This document shows, piece after piece, positions 1 through 10,576 of a DNA stretch of 64,000 bases. The first letter of the stretch is position 1, and the number at the start of each line of letters is the position of its first letter. The DNA is from Thereva unica (Eukaryota > Arthropoda > Insecta > Diptera > Therevidae). The position numbers were made by a program, and so were the translations under genes. The DNA lies in contig OX465281.1 in the NCBI GenBank assembly GCA_949987705.1, positions 192,683,112 through 192,747,111 of the forward strand, read 5' to 3'. Under the pieces are notes generated by a model. That model was not told the DNA's origin, searched no databases, and saw nothing but the letters and a program-made list of their open reading frames with translations.

Positions 1-2740
1 CGACGCCATCCAATACTACCATGATTGAACGGCTGGAAAGAAAGCTCTCAATCCAGTTCCTTAGAACTGAGTCGATACCAATAGCTTGGAGTTTAAGCAG
101 CAGAGCGGGATGCCATACTCTGTCGAAAGCCTTGGATATATCTAGAGCAACCAAACCAGATTCACCGAAGCGATGGATGTTTTGGTTGAGAGCCTCAGTT
201 AGACACACAAGAAGGTCGCCAGTAGATATTTTCGGTCTAAAGCCGTACTGCCTGTCGTGTAAAATTTGGCTGGATTCCAGATATTTCATCAACCTTCGAT
301 TGATTATTATCTCCATGATTTTGGAGAGAACAGAAGTAATTGCTATTGGGCGGTAGTTTAAAGGGTCGCTGGCTTCACCTTTTTTGGGAATGGGCTGAGC
401 ATGAGCTAGTTTCCAAGAGTTGGTATAAACTCCTGAGAAGTATGACAGGCCGAAAAGTTTGCGCAGAGGTTTAGCCAAAGGTGAGGCACATTTGTTAAGT
501 ACCATAGGGGGACTATTGTCTGGGCCAGTGGATTTATTGGCGTCGAGTTCTTTGAGACATTTATACACCTCGCGCGTTCTGAAGAAGATTCCGTCCATTG
601 AATGGGCGTTGCGCTCAAGAATTGGTGGAGACGTATCAGCTTCGGGTAGAGAAGAATTTGAGGCGAACAGAGATGCCAATAAATCGGCCTTGGATTTGCT
701 TTCTGTTATCACCTCCTCCCCATTGATAAATGGAGGGATTGCGGAAGACGTAAAATTCTTCTTGATGGAAGTTACCAAGGACCAGAAGTTTTTGCTGCCT
801 ACGCGTGTATTAAGGATCTTACTTCGCATCTTGTCGTCAAATGACGTTTTGACCTTCCTAATGATGGAATTACAGGAGTTTCTCGATATCACATATTCAC
901 GCCGAAGTGAGTCATTTGGGGAACATTTGTACACACTATAAGCGGCTTCCTTAGCTTTTATTGCGTTCTTACACTCCCCATTAAACGATCTATTTGGCCT
1001 AGGCTTTATAGACTTAGTAGAATGAGGAATGAACAAACACATTCCTGCCCGTATTATTTTGGTAATACAGAGCGCAGCATAGTTCGCACTGGCACCACGG
1101 AAACACCAATTCCAGTCAGTGGCTTGAAAGAAGCGAATGAGACCCAACCAGTTGGCTTTCCTATAGTGCCAGACAGTTCTTTTGGGAACTGTGCCGGTTG
1201 GAGTGGAGGATGGATATGGGAAATTGGCACTGACTAGTTTGTGGTCCGAGTTGCCAAGGGGTGAGCTCACCTCGACAGAATATCGAGTTGGATGCGAAGT
1301 GAGAAATAGGTCAAGCAGATGAGCTCCGTGACCTGAAACATCCGGAATACGTGTCGGACAATTTACAATTTGGTGTAGATTATTTAAGTCTGCAAAGATC
1401 TCGGCATCTTTGCCAGAAACACTGGTGCCATTTGAATAATTTAGCCAATTGGCATTATGAACGTTAAAATCACCCGCAACAATGATTTCACTCTCCGGAT
1501 GGGAAAGTAAAAATCCGGAGATTCGTTCTGATATAGCATCAAAGGCTATCGTCGAGGCTTCATTACTTATATTAGGACTTCTGTAAAGAAAACAGAAGAA
1601 TATGACGTGGCTACGAAGAATTATTTTAGCCTATATGTAATTAAAGTCAGAAGATGTACTATTGCACACCTTCTGGAGAGCCACGTCATTCCTAACATAC
1701 ATGGCGACACCCCTATGGTCAGAGAAATTGTGCACTAAGCTATACCCAGTCACCTGAAATCGATCAAGATCAGAATCGGTGACTTGAAGCTGGTGACATA
1801 TCCAAGCCGTACATGCATTGCATTCGTTGACAGATAATATAGAAGTGTGTGTATTCATATGCGAGCTGACGGAATATCCCGTGAATGGAAGGCATGCCAC
1901 GCAAAGGTCGGGCTACTTTCAACTTTTTCTGCATTGCCGCATTCGAGATAGCACACACAAGCATAAGCACACAAACACATGAACACGTTACTTAGATTTT
2001 CGGGCTATGTGTGAAAGCCGGCACGGAACGCAACCATGTAATATTTTGTCAGAGGAAATTCGCCGGATTTCATGGAGCCTCTGAATGCAATGCATGTACG
2101 GCTTGGATATGTCACCAGCTTGAGTCCCACTTAGTGCGAGAATGGCCGGGGCATGGATATGTAGGTGGCACATCACGTGAGAGAAGTTCGAAAGGAGACC
2201 CCTAATATTACAAAAAACAATAGAAAAATGTTTGTTTTTGTTTAGGGGCCTCTCCAACGCAAGGTCCATGACCTCATTTGTGGCTGACTCCGCCGGCGAT
2301 GCAACCATCGGGGCTAACGGGAACAATCTTGTTGCAGTGTTATGCCTGCTAAAACAAGACGATTCCTATCAGCTGGCCGATAAGTGCTGAAGCGCTGGCG
2401 ATGTCTAGCTCGGAGTGCGGGAAGTGAAAAAACGGGAAAAACTTACTTGCCGTCCCGTCAGTATGTTGATATAAAGTCCCGTGAGGTGATCTTCACTATG
2501 TATTTTTTAAGTCCACTGCACTAGTTTAATTTTATGAGCACTTATTTGATGTTTGTTATTTTTGTCTATTTAATAATGAGTTGCAAGTGACGGAAGAATT
2601 TTTGCGATGGTTTATTGTAGAACCGGGATATTATTTTTTTTTCTTTTGAAGGCGGTTAGAGTGGACTGGCGACAAGACACGACCGCACTCTCTGCAGGCT
2701 CAGTCCAGACTAAAAAACAGAGTTTTAATACCCGTTCCCA
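1..2740 (-). mobile_element. Non-LTR retrotransposon (LINE copy A), 5' part, decayed
   Basis: Read on the minus strand this stretch matches the LINE at 5055-8572: position 1 corresponds to about 7458 and the match runs back through the reverse transcriptase, endonuclease and 5' leader to about 2740. The start of the coding part is near 2308 (a short peptide beginning MVASPAESATNEVM, like the start of the other copy). Shared leader landmarks are a block that reads TTTTAGCAGGCATAACACTG on the minus strand and a TCTGGACTGAGCC box. The frame is broken many times by stops and shifts, so it is not functional. The 3' half lies outside the window. It is interrupted by the small inverted-repeat element at 1788-2120. 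Family: CR1/jockey superfamily by its APE-type endonuclease and reverse transcriptase; the clade is not settled. Confidence 0.85.
1788..2120. mobile_element. 333-bp MITE with 38-bp perfect terminal inverted repeats
   Basis: The first 38 bp (starting AGCTGGTGACATATCC) are an exact reverse complement of the last 38 bp. A 3-bp direct repeat TGA flanks it (1785-1787 and 2121-2123). The related LINE at 5660-5690 lacks the insert, so the boundaries are supported by an empty site. No coding capacity is visible. A 3-bp duplication would fit PIF/Harbinger-type or CACTA-type elements, but the superfamily is not shown by the sequence. Confidence 0.8.
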
Positions 2741-2744
2741 TAAA

Positions 2745-3220
2745 AACACTATCGGCAAACAATGCCTTGGAAGCGGATGGACAACAAGACGAAGCCTTTT
2801 GCTTTTCAAACCAGGGCACCAATCGGATCATGGAATGTGAGAACACTGCTTGCTGATGGATGGCTGGATGAAGTCCTTATCGAGATGAACCGCTACAAAA
2901 TCAAGGTCATGAGGCTCAGGAATGCCGGATGGAACATAACTGCCCAAACGGTGAGTTCTTCTTATATTCTGACAGAAACGAAATTGAAACCCGTTGGAAC
3001 GGTGTTGGCGTGATACTCAGCAAAGAGGCCAGGTCCAGCCTTATCAGCTTATCACCTGTTTTTGAGAGGATTATTACCATGCACCTGCGCACCAGACTAA
3101 GAAGTATTACACTGGTCCAATGCACCACTTTAACCAGCGTTGCCAACTCTTTCAGCGAGAGACCACTAAAATATTTTTCTTGTCGCCAAAGTAGCTAGAA
3201 CTTCGCCGTCATCTGATCCT
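2745..3220 (+). pseudogene. RTE-type LINE endonuclease fragment
   Basis: The plus strand encodes the start of an APE endonuclease typical of RTE elements: GSWNVRTLLADG near 2835-2870, then a stretch about fixing an 'LDEVLIEMNRYKI' helix. The reading shifts frame near 2950, and the continuation (FFLYSDRNEIETRWNGVGVI) appears in the next frame. Only the N-terminal endonuclease part is present, with no reverse transcriptase downstream. It abuts the 5' end of LINE copy A. It is a dead fragment; whether it once belonged with the RTE fragment at 13067 cannot be told. Confidence 0.7.
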
Positions 3221-3401
3221 GAAAGGAGGAGGGTGGTCGACCTGCCGAATTGGCCAGAATCGGAAAATCAAAGAAACTAGGCAAGAAACAGCATTTTTTA
3301 AAGCTGCACCGCTCGGACCTGCAGCTAACGGATCACAGAAAACAGACAGACAGAATATTTGAAAGGCCCTGTTTAAGCGGATATAATCAAACTAATTTAA
3401 A

Positions 3402-3771
3402 AAATGGTTAAAAAAATTTTTTAAAAAAAATTCTTTTCATTAACTAAAAAATGTACTGAAAAGTAAAAAATAAAAAATATTTTAAAGAAAGCGTGAAATA
3501 TCAATTTTAATGAAAAAGTTAATTAAAAGAATGACGCATTTTTCATCAAAAATTGAAAATATAACTGTAAATAGCGTGAGATTTACAATAACCCTCAATT
3601 TTTTGCTTTGTTAATTTCAAATTATAACAAAATTTTTTGATGAAAAATGCGCCATTCTTTTAATTAACTTTTTCATTAAAATTGAAATTTCACGCTTTCT
3701 TTAAAATATTTTTTATTTTTTACTTTTCAGTACATTTTTTAGTTAATGAAAAGAATTTTTTTTAACCATTT
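3402..3771. repeat. Long AT-rich palindrome (fold-back), arms about 150 bp
   Basis: The sequence from about 3402 to 3558 reappears as its reverse complement from about 3627 to 3771, around a spacer of about 70 bp. Outer ends read AAATGGTTAAAAAAA and TTTTTTTTAACCATTT. Matching inner blocks include the GAATGACGCATTTTTCATC box. The arms are close to identical with small length differences in A/T runs. No gene is present. It resembles a fold-back element or hairpin-type MITE; no target duplication was identified. Confidence 0.8.
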
Positions 3772-3774
3772 ATT

Positions 3775-4660
3775 TTATTTTCTACTTTTAGTTTATTATA
3801 TGTGTTCCGTCATTTTATGATGGCAATTCTATTAGATTTAAAATTACGTCACACAGTTTACTGTATTCATTTGATACCCATGTCGTGGGCTCGGTGGAAC
3901 ATAATTACAAAAACGGCCGCCATCTCGGAACCGTCTTCTTGATTTTTTTACAAAAAGGTCAGATTGCATTTAGTACTTATACATGATGAGTTGAACTCAA
4001 GTTGAACCCAAGTCTAACTACATGTAAACGGGAGTCGAGTTGGGTTAAGGTTGACTGAACTCGACTCAGCTCTGCTACCTGGGTTTAGTTGAAATTATGC
4101 ATACGGACATGAGTTCAGTATTTGAGTAGTTGAATTTAGTTGACAGCAGCATCTCTGTGTTTGTTTGTGATTTTTTGTAACGTGTATTGCTTCTTTATTA
4201 TCAACTCACCCTTAACTCAACTATTCACCTCATCATTCATACACATTAACCACCCGAACTACGAGTGTGTGCAAAATTGGAAGTTGATCGGTTATATTTT
4301 CTACTTTTTAGTCTATTATAAGCTTTCCGCAATTTAGTGTTGGCCGCCATTTTGAATTTGGAATGACGCCACATAGTTTATTGTGTTCTACCTGTCATAT
4401 CCTTTCATTTGATACCCATGTCAGAGGGCCGCGGAGCACAATTTCAAAAATCGGGCGCCATTTTGGAACCGCCATCTTGATATTTTTACAAAATGGCCAG
4501 ATTGCATTGTCATCCAAACTAAACGTGTATGCAAAATTTCAGCTCTATCCGAAACCGGGAAGTGGGTCAAATTTAACTTCCAAGATTTGACGACAAACAG
4601 TGTAAGTTAAATAAAAGAATTTAAAAAGCCCAATATTTTAAAAATACATAGAATCAGCGT
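3775..4660. repeat. Old dispersed-repeat sequence with 'GATACCCATGTC' boxes
   Basis: No gene is supported. The stretch contains two diverged copies of a module (near 3800-3970 and 4320-4500) with TCATTTGATACCCATGTC, a 'GCCGCCAT...GGAACCG' box and a run reading 'TTTTTACAAAA.GG.CAGATTGCAT'. The same boxes occur in reverse orientation near 17000-17060 and inside the Helitron at 29940-30340, so these are pieces of a shared repeat family. Both modules are degraded. Confidence 0.5.
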
Positions 4661-4734
4661 TATTGCTTTGACCTAGCCGGTTAGCAGGATTTACCATTTT
4701 CAGGTGCAGCAAGTCTCCAACAAGCCTATCTACC

Positions 4735-4930
4735 GCTAACACCGATGGTTTCCTCTAAACTCGTACAACATCCAAGAGTTTAAATGCGAGGCTCACCGCC
4801 ACCTCCTTACGTATCCGTAGACTCCTTTGAACCCATCCTATCTTTTTTCCATTGTTCGAAATGAGCTTCCTACTCGGCATTGCACCATGACGTGAACGAC
4901 GATATTAGGAAAGGTGCAACCTGACCTTAG
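4735..4930 (+). mobile_element. Relic of a LINE 3' end (same family as 5055-8572)
   Basis: The sequence from about 4755 ('AACTCGTACAACATC') through 4900 ('CATTGCACCATGA.GTGAACGAC') matches the C-terminal coding end and 3' UTR of the LINE at 8355-8500 with many substitutions. Nothing upstream or downstream matches, so this is a short surviving 3' end, as left by 5' truncation or decay. The remaining stretch to about 5050 shows nothing recognisable. Confidence 0.6.
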
Positions 4931-5054
4931 ACTATTCACTTATTGTTGACAATGATCATACTGTTGAAGTTTTCAACATCGGCGTTCGAATGTGGCAAAA
5001 TTAAGAATGAAATAGCAAAAGAGACCGGAAAATTACTCAAATCGAGATACTACG

Positions 5055-8000
5055 GGTGCGACTTTAAACTGCCCAGTCTGGACTGAGCCTCGGTGAAGTG
5101 CGGGCGTGTGTTGTCGCCAGTCCCATTATAACGCAAAACCGAAACAATAAATATAACTACAAAAACAACACAAAAAACAAAAAAACTTATAACACATAAA
5201 AACTTAAAAACAAATTAATAAACCACAAAATAATACCATAAATCAAAAAACAAACAATAACATAAAAAAAAATAATTATAAAACATAAACAAAAAACCAA
5301 GCAAAGGCCACCAACAACAACAACAATAACCGAAGGACCGACGGACAACACGTAAGTTTCTTCCACCCGCTTCCCGCGCTTCCTGCCGGTCGCTCCGGCG
5401 CTGCAGCCTTAATCGGTCAGCTGATGGGAGTCGTCTTGTTTTAGCAGGCATAACACTGCAACAAGGCTACTCCCGTTAGCTCCGATGGATGCATCGCCGG
5501 TGCGGCCGGCTACAAATGAGGTCATGGACCTCACGCTAAACAGTCCCCAAAGTGACAATGATTTTATAATCAATTTTTGTAACATTCGGGGACTGAATGC
5601 GAACTTCCTGGCCGTTACGTGCGAGTTACTCCTCCATACCCCTGCTATTTTCGCACTGAGTGAAACCCAAGTGTTACCAGATCTTGATTTAGATCGATTT
5701 CAGGTGACAGGGTATAATTTAGTGCACAACTTTTCCGCCCATAGGGGATTAGCCATTTATATTAGGAATGACGTGGCCTTTCAGAAGGTGTACAGTAGTA
5801 CATCCTCGGATTTTAATCATCTTTGGATTAAAATAATTATCCATAGCCACGTCATATTTTTCTGTTTTTTATATAGGAGTCCTAATATTAGTAATGAAGC
5901 CACCACCTCAGCTTTCGATACTATTTCTGAACAGATTTCCGGATTTTTATTTTCCCACCCGGAAAGCGAAATCATTGTTGCGGGTGATTTCAACGTTCAC
6001 AATGTACATTGGCTAAATTACTCAAATGGCACCAGTGTTCCTGGCAAAGACGCCGAGCTCTTTGCGAGCCTCAACAACTTGCACCAAATTGTCAAATGTC
6101 CGACGAGAGTCCCTGATATTCCAGGTCAAGGAGCCCATCTCCTTGACCTGTTTCTTACTTCCCACCCGACGCGGTACTCCATCAAAGTTAGCTCACCCCT
6201 TGGCAACTCGGACCATAAACTAATTAGCGCTTATTTCCCATATCCATCCTCGACCACAACCACCACAGCTCCTAAAAGAACTGTGTGGCACTATGGGAAA
6301 GCCAACTGGTTGGGTCTTATTCGCTTCTTCCAGGCCACTGACTGGGATTTGTGTTTCCGTAGTGCCAATGCGAACTATGCGGCCCTCTGTGTCACCAAAA
6401 TTATTCGAGCGGGTATGCGCTTGTTCATCCCTCACTCTACCAAATCTGTGAAGCCTAGGCCAAACAAATGGTTCAATGGGGAATGTATGAACGCAATCAA
6501 AGCTAAAGAAGCCGCCTATAGAGCATAAAGACGTTCGCCTAATGAGCCACTTCGTCGTGAGTACGTCAGACTTAGAAACTCCTGTAACTCCATCATCAGG
6601 AAAGTCAAATCATCATTTGATGATAGATTGAGAAGTAAGATTCTTAACTCCACTACAGGCAGCAAAAACTTCTGGTCCTTGGTAACTGCCATCAAGAAGA
6701 ATTTTACTTCCTCCTCAACACCTCCTTTTATTCACAACAAGGAAGTGATAACAGAAAGCAAACCCAATGCCGACCTATTAGCTTCTCTGTTCGCCGCAAA
6801 TTCTTCTTTACCTGATGCTGCTATGTCACCCCCCACTCTCGAGAATACCACCCACTCAATGGACGGAGTTCACTTCAGGACTCGCGAGGTGTTTAGGTGT
6901 CTCAAAGAACTCGACGCCAACAAATCCACTGGTCCCGACAAAATCCCCCCTACGGTACTTAAAAAATGTGCCTCACCTTTGGCTAAACCTCTGCGCAAAC
7001 TTTTTGCCCTGTCTTACTTCTCCGGAGTGTATCCCGACTCTTGGAAACTAGCTCATGTTCAGCCAATCCCAAAAAAAGGTGAAGCCAGCGACCCCTTAAA
7101 CTACCGCCCAATAGCAATTACTTCTGTTCTCTCCAAAATCATGGAGACAATAATCAATAAAAGGCTGATGAAATATCTAGAATCCAACCAAATTATACAC
7201 GACAGGCAATACGGCTTCAGATCTAAACGGTCTACTGGCGATCTGCTTGTGTGTTTAACCGAGCGTATCAACCAAAGCATTCACAGCTTTGGTGAGTCTA
7301 GCCTGGTTGCTCTAGATATATCAAAGGCTTTTGACAGAGTATGGCACCCAGCTCTGTTGAATAAACTCCAAGCTATTGGTATACACTTAGTTCTAAGGAA
7401 CTGGATTAAGAGCTTTCTTTCATGCCGTTCAATCAAGGTAGTATTGGATGGCGTCGAATCCAACCCCCACGCCATTTCGGCCGGAGTTCCCCAGGGGTCA
7501 ATTCTTTCACCCGCACTTTTTCTAATCTTCATTAATGATCTGCTCTCAATCCCCTCCAACCCACTTCACTGCTTCGCTGATGACGGTACTCTGAATTTCT
7601 CTTACTCCTTCGACAATATAAGACAAGCACGTGCCAGACCTTGTCTTTACCACCGTCAACTGATGTCGGCTTCGATCAACCGGGATATCGAATCGATTCT
7701 TCATTGGGGCGAAATGAACCGCGTCGAATTCAATGCCACAAAAACGAAGCACTGTCTGATCTCCAACAAAAATTGTACCGACCTTCCTCCTGTCTCGGTG
7801 GATGGAGAGAATCTAACGGCTGACCCAACTCTCAACATCCTAGGGGTAACTTTAACGGAGCATCTGCGATGGAACGATCACATATTCCAAATCGCCAAAC
7901 AAGCCTCCCAATGCCTTGGATTTCTCAAGAGATGCAAGTTCCTCCTCCAGCCAGCCGCATTGGCTACAATATACAAATCCTACATTCGGCCGCGCCTCGA

Positions 8001-8572
8001 ATACAACTCACATATCTGGGCAGGCGCCCCAAAAACCACCTTGGCTTGTCTCGACAAGGTGCAAAATCGTGCCCTCAAACTCATTGGTGATGGCCCCTTT
8101 CGCGCCTCCATAGACACCTTGAGCCACCGTAGGAATGTAGCAGCCCTCTCCATACTTTATCGCTATTACCATGGCGACTGTTCCACCGAAATTCAGGACC
8201 TCCTGCCTGCACGGCAATACTTTTCCCGCAACACAAGACTAGCCCGCTCGGCTCACCCCCATACCCTACAGCCCCCTCGTTCACGCACAATACGGTTCAG
8301 AAGTTCGTTTATGAATAGAACAACTCGATTGTGGAATGATCTCCCGCAGTCGGTATTTCCGAACTCGTACAACATCTTAGAGTTCAAACGTGAGGTTCAT
8401 CGTCATTTTCTTCTACACCCTCCAGACCCCCTCTAACCTTTCCTATTCTCCTCTATTCTTCAAACCAAGCTACTACTAGACATTGCACCATGAACTGAAC
8501 GACATGACGGACTGGTAGTACAAAGGGTTACACCTAAGCTTGGTTTTTTCATATAAAAAAAAAAAAAAAAAA
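5055..8572 (+). mobile_element. Near full-length LINE (copy B), CR1/jockey superfamily
   Basis: A leader that matches copy A begins by about 5055-5085 (TCTGGACTGAGCC box), followed by one long coding region (5485-8436), a 3' UTR of about 120 bp and an A tail at 8555-8572. No separate gag-like ORF is visible upstream. The exact 5' end and the target duplication were not found. One in-frame stop breaks the coding region, so the copy is young or only lightly damaged. Confidence 0.85.
5485..8436 (+). pseudogene. LINE ORF2: APE endonuclease and reverse transcriptase, one in-frame stop
   Basis: This would be the replication enzyme of the LINE: it nicks target DNA and copies the element RNA at the nick. 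The first part (residues 1-347) is an APE endonuclease with INFCNIRGL, ALSETQ, VAGDFNVHN and GNSDHKL motifs. A TAA at 6526-6528 interrupts the frame, but the same frame stays open beyond it to 8436, about 983 codons in all, so this is one stop and not a frameshift. The reverse transcriptase follows with ALDISKAFDRVWH (motif A), GVPQGSILSPALF (motif B) and FADDGTLNF (catalytic aspartates). No RNase H domain is seen. The start at 5485 (MDASPVRPATNEV) is supported by the matching start in copy A. Confidence 0.85.
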
Positions 8573-8743
8573 TAATAAGTTCATACGAAAATTTATTAGT
8601 ATTTTTGGTTTCATTTTGACGCCATTTTTCTCACCTTTGGTAATAAACTCTTGACAAAGGTCAATAGTAATTGATATCTTATTAAGATTTTGTGAATGGG
8701 CAACACTAATTTTATGTAGAAAATCTCACTAGCTAGTAGTAGC

Positions 8744-8901
8744 GATGAGCAAACGCAAGAACAAGACAAGACTAATTTAGACTTGTTCATGTCTTGTTCT
8801 TGTTCAGTCTATCTTGTTCTTCTTCTTGCAAGCAAAACTAAGTCTTGTTCTTGCAAAATGTGCAAGACAAGACTGCAAGAACAAGACCATTTTTGCTCAT
8901 C
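8744..8901. repeat. CAAGAACAAGAC-rich inverted-repeat element, copy 1
   Basis: The segment begins GATGAGCAAACGCAAGAAC and ends TTTTTGCTCATC, so its tips are inverted repeats. The interior is built from CAAGAACAAGAC and its reverse complement, which can fold back extensively. A larger relative lies at about 36665-42195, where a jockey-like LINE has landed in it. Partial direct repeats ACTAGC(T/C)A flank this copy but are not clean enough to call a target duplication. No coding capacity. 8573-8743 and 8902-9018 hold nothing recognisable. Confidence 0.6.
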
Positions 8902-9018
8902 ACTAGCCACTAGATACGATTTACTCCCACTAAAGGCAAGTCTAAACCACCAGTTCTAGTGGTGAAGATGGCTCTAACTGAAGACGCAGACGAAGGCATC
9001 GAGGGCGAGTTCTATATA

Positions 9019-9275
9019 CATTTCTGATTAAAATATTAAGACCACCTACTATTCGACATAAAACTCTAAACCTCCAATGATTATAACCTTTTCAAGCTTA
9101 TTTGCACGGCCAACTGCCAAAACAGTGTTTGCTGTCCCCAAGGTATGCTAAAGTAAGGCTTTTGTGCCGCAAAGCCCGCAGACATTGGATACATCTATAG
9201 CTAAAAAAGAGATAGTCATTGAAGTGAGAGTTTTATGTCTAATAGTAGGCGGTCTTAATATTTTAATCAGAAATG
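9019..9275. mobile_element. 257-bp Tc1/mariner-like MITE
   Basis: About 50 bp at the left end (CATTTCTGATTAAAATATTAAG...) recur as the reverse complement at the right end with a few mismatches. The element is bounded by TA on both sides (9017-9018 and 9276-9277), the duplication expected of Tc1/mariner elements. The interior of about 155 bp has no convincing ORF. Confidence 0.7.
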
Positions 9276-9742
9276 TACGACAGAACGGGGTTTTTCGCTC
9301 TATTGCAAAGGGAGACATCATTGTATTAATGGGTGAATAAAACGCACAGATCATAAAAACTTGAGAATAAAGGCTGAGTTATAATGGACATGTGTCAGCA
9401 TAAAAAAAATTACGAATGTTGGCATGAGAGAATGTCAAAACATTGGGTCGTATTCATAAAAACGAAGGATATGCTCCCAAGCATAAGGTAGAAGTATAAG
9501 GTTATGATTTAAAGTAAAAGGTAGAAGTATAAGCATTTCCTTCTTTCCGTATTCATAATGATTACCTTATACTTGTGAGGATATCCTCCAAGCACAAGTA
9601 AAAGGTTTTTTTTTAGTTAGTAACCGGGTTCATGTTTTTTTAGGGATATTCATTTGTTTGTTGTTAAAAGTCAAATAATTTTAATTGAATTCGTCCTTTC
9701 ATTTTGTCATTTCGTGGTTAGTTGTACCTTTTCGTACCTTAG

Positions 9743-10186
9743 ATGTATTCCTCAAGCAGTGAAAGTGATACTGAAGGTGTAAACGCTAGGAATGAGCTTC
9801 AGTTTATAGCAGAAGGAGTTGCCGCTGCTCCTGTTATTTTGGAAAAATCGCAAGTACCAAAAATAAAACGAAGGAAGGACGAAGCAATTGGGTTCCTTAC
9901 GAATAATTATGAGGCAACATTTGGAAAACCACTTGATGCTAAAGGCTTATTAAAAAAAATTAATAATATGAAAACCAGATTGAGGAAGAAAACGGACTTA
10001 AAAAAGACATATTGTAAGATGGGAAACCGGCGTTTCAGTTGGCCAAAACATCACTCAGATAACGCAGACACACCTTCATTTTATGGACAGATGACAACGC
10101 ACCTCCCCGGGTTTCTTCATTTGTCACTAAAAATCTTTCTGCAAGCCACTGTAAATTTTCTTCTTCAAACCGGTATAATGCCTTAA
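9743..10186 (+). pseudogene. Truncated accessory protein of the nested PIF-like element
   Basis: The open frame gives 147 residues. The first part is acidic (MYSSSSESDTEG), then comes a basic helical stretch RRKDEAIGFLTNNYEATFGKPLD and LLKKINNMKTRLRKKTDLKKT. This kind of segment is found in uncharacterised DNA-binding partner proteins of insect DNA transposons; I state that as recollection of the family, not as a search result. After about residue 92 the frame runs into antisense of the transposase fragment at 10035-10280, so the real protein is truncated by an internal deletion. Confidence 0.5.
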
Positions 10187-10280
10187 AATCAGGAACTAGT
10201 GTAGGTAAGCGGGGCTTGTAATGTTTAACATTCCTCACGTGAACCACATCTGCCATGGCACTGAAAATCAGATAACACAA
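10035..10280 (-). pseudogene. N-terminal fragment of a second PIF/Harbinger transposase
   Basis: The 81-residue minus-strand frame includes PDFKALYRFEEENLQWLAERFL and NEETRGGALSSVHKMKVCLRYL. The 'F...E...WL...FL......TRGGAL...KMK..LRY' pattern is the helix-turn-helix entry region of HARBI1-type transposases. The DDE core is absent; the element was deleted internally just after this point. It shows that the nested element belongs to the same superfamily as the element it landed in. Confidence 0.65.
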
Positions 10281-10576
10281 CCGTTCACCACTGAACTAAG
10301 TCTACTACTGACCAAACTCAGCTTTTTTGAAGGATATGCTTTTCACTTAAAGTACAGGGTCAAGTTTATGAATACTCTTTTACTTTTATGTGAGTATAAG
10401 GATATGCTTTTACTCTACAAGAATAAGGTTTTGCTTCAAATTATTATGAATACAAGCAGAAGGATTTCCTTAATAATTTGCAAGTAAAAGCATATCCTTT
10501 TTTTTATGAATACGACCCATTGACACATGTCAACCAAGTTACAATCGACATAGAACTTTTGAACGATTTGTATGCA

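Larger units (their letters stand above)
9445..10518. mobile_element. Nested 1.07-kb non-autonomous PIF/Harbinger-like element
   Basis: The ends are inverted repeats (GGGTCGTATTCATAAAAA.. and ..TTTTTTATGAATACGACCC) flanked by ATT on both sides (9442-9444, 10519-10521). Further inverted blocks include 'AAGGATATGCT' near both tips. Two broken coding pieces face each other: a plus-strand N-terminal piece at 9743-10018 and a minus-strand piece of a transposase N-terminus at 10035-10280. It therefore looks like a deletion derivative of a two-gene element of a different family from its host. Confidence 0.8.

Noticed and set aside
9148..9354. Minus-strand frame in the Tc1/mariner-like MITE
   Set aside because: It runs through the inverted repeat and out of the element; no transposase motif.
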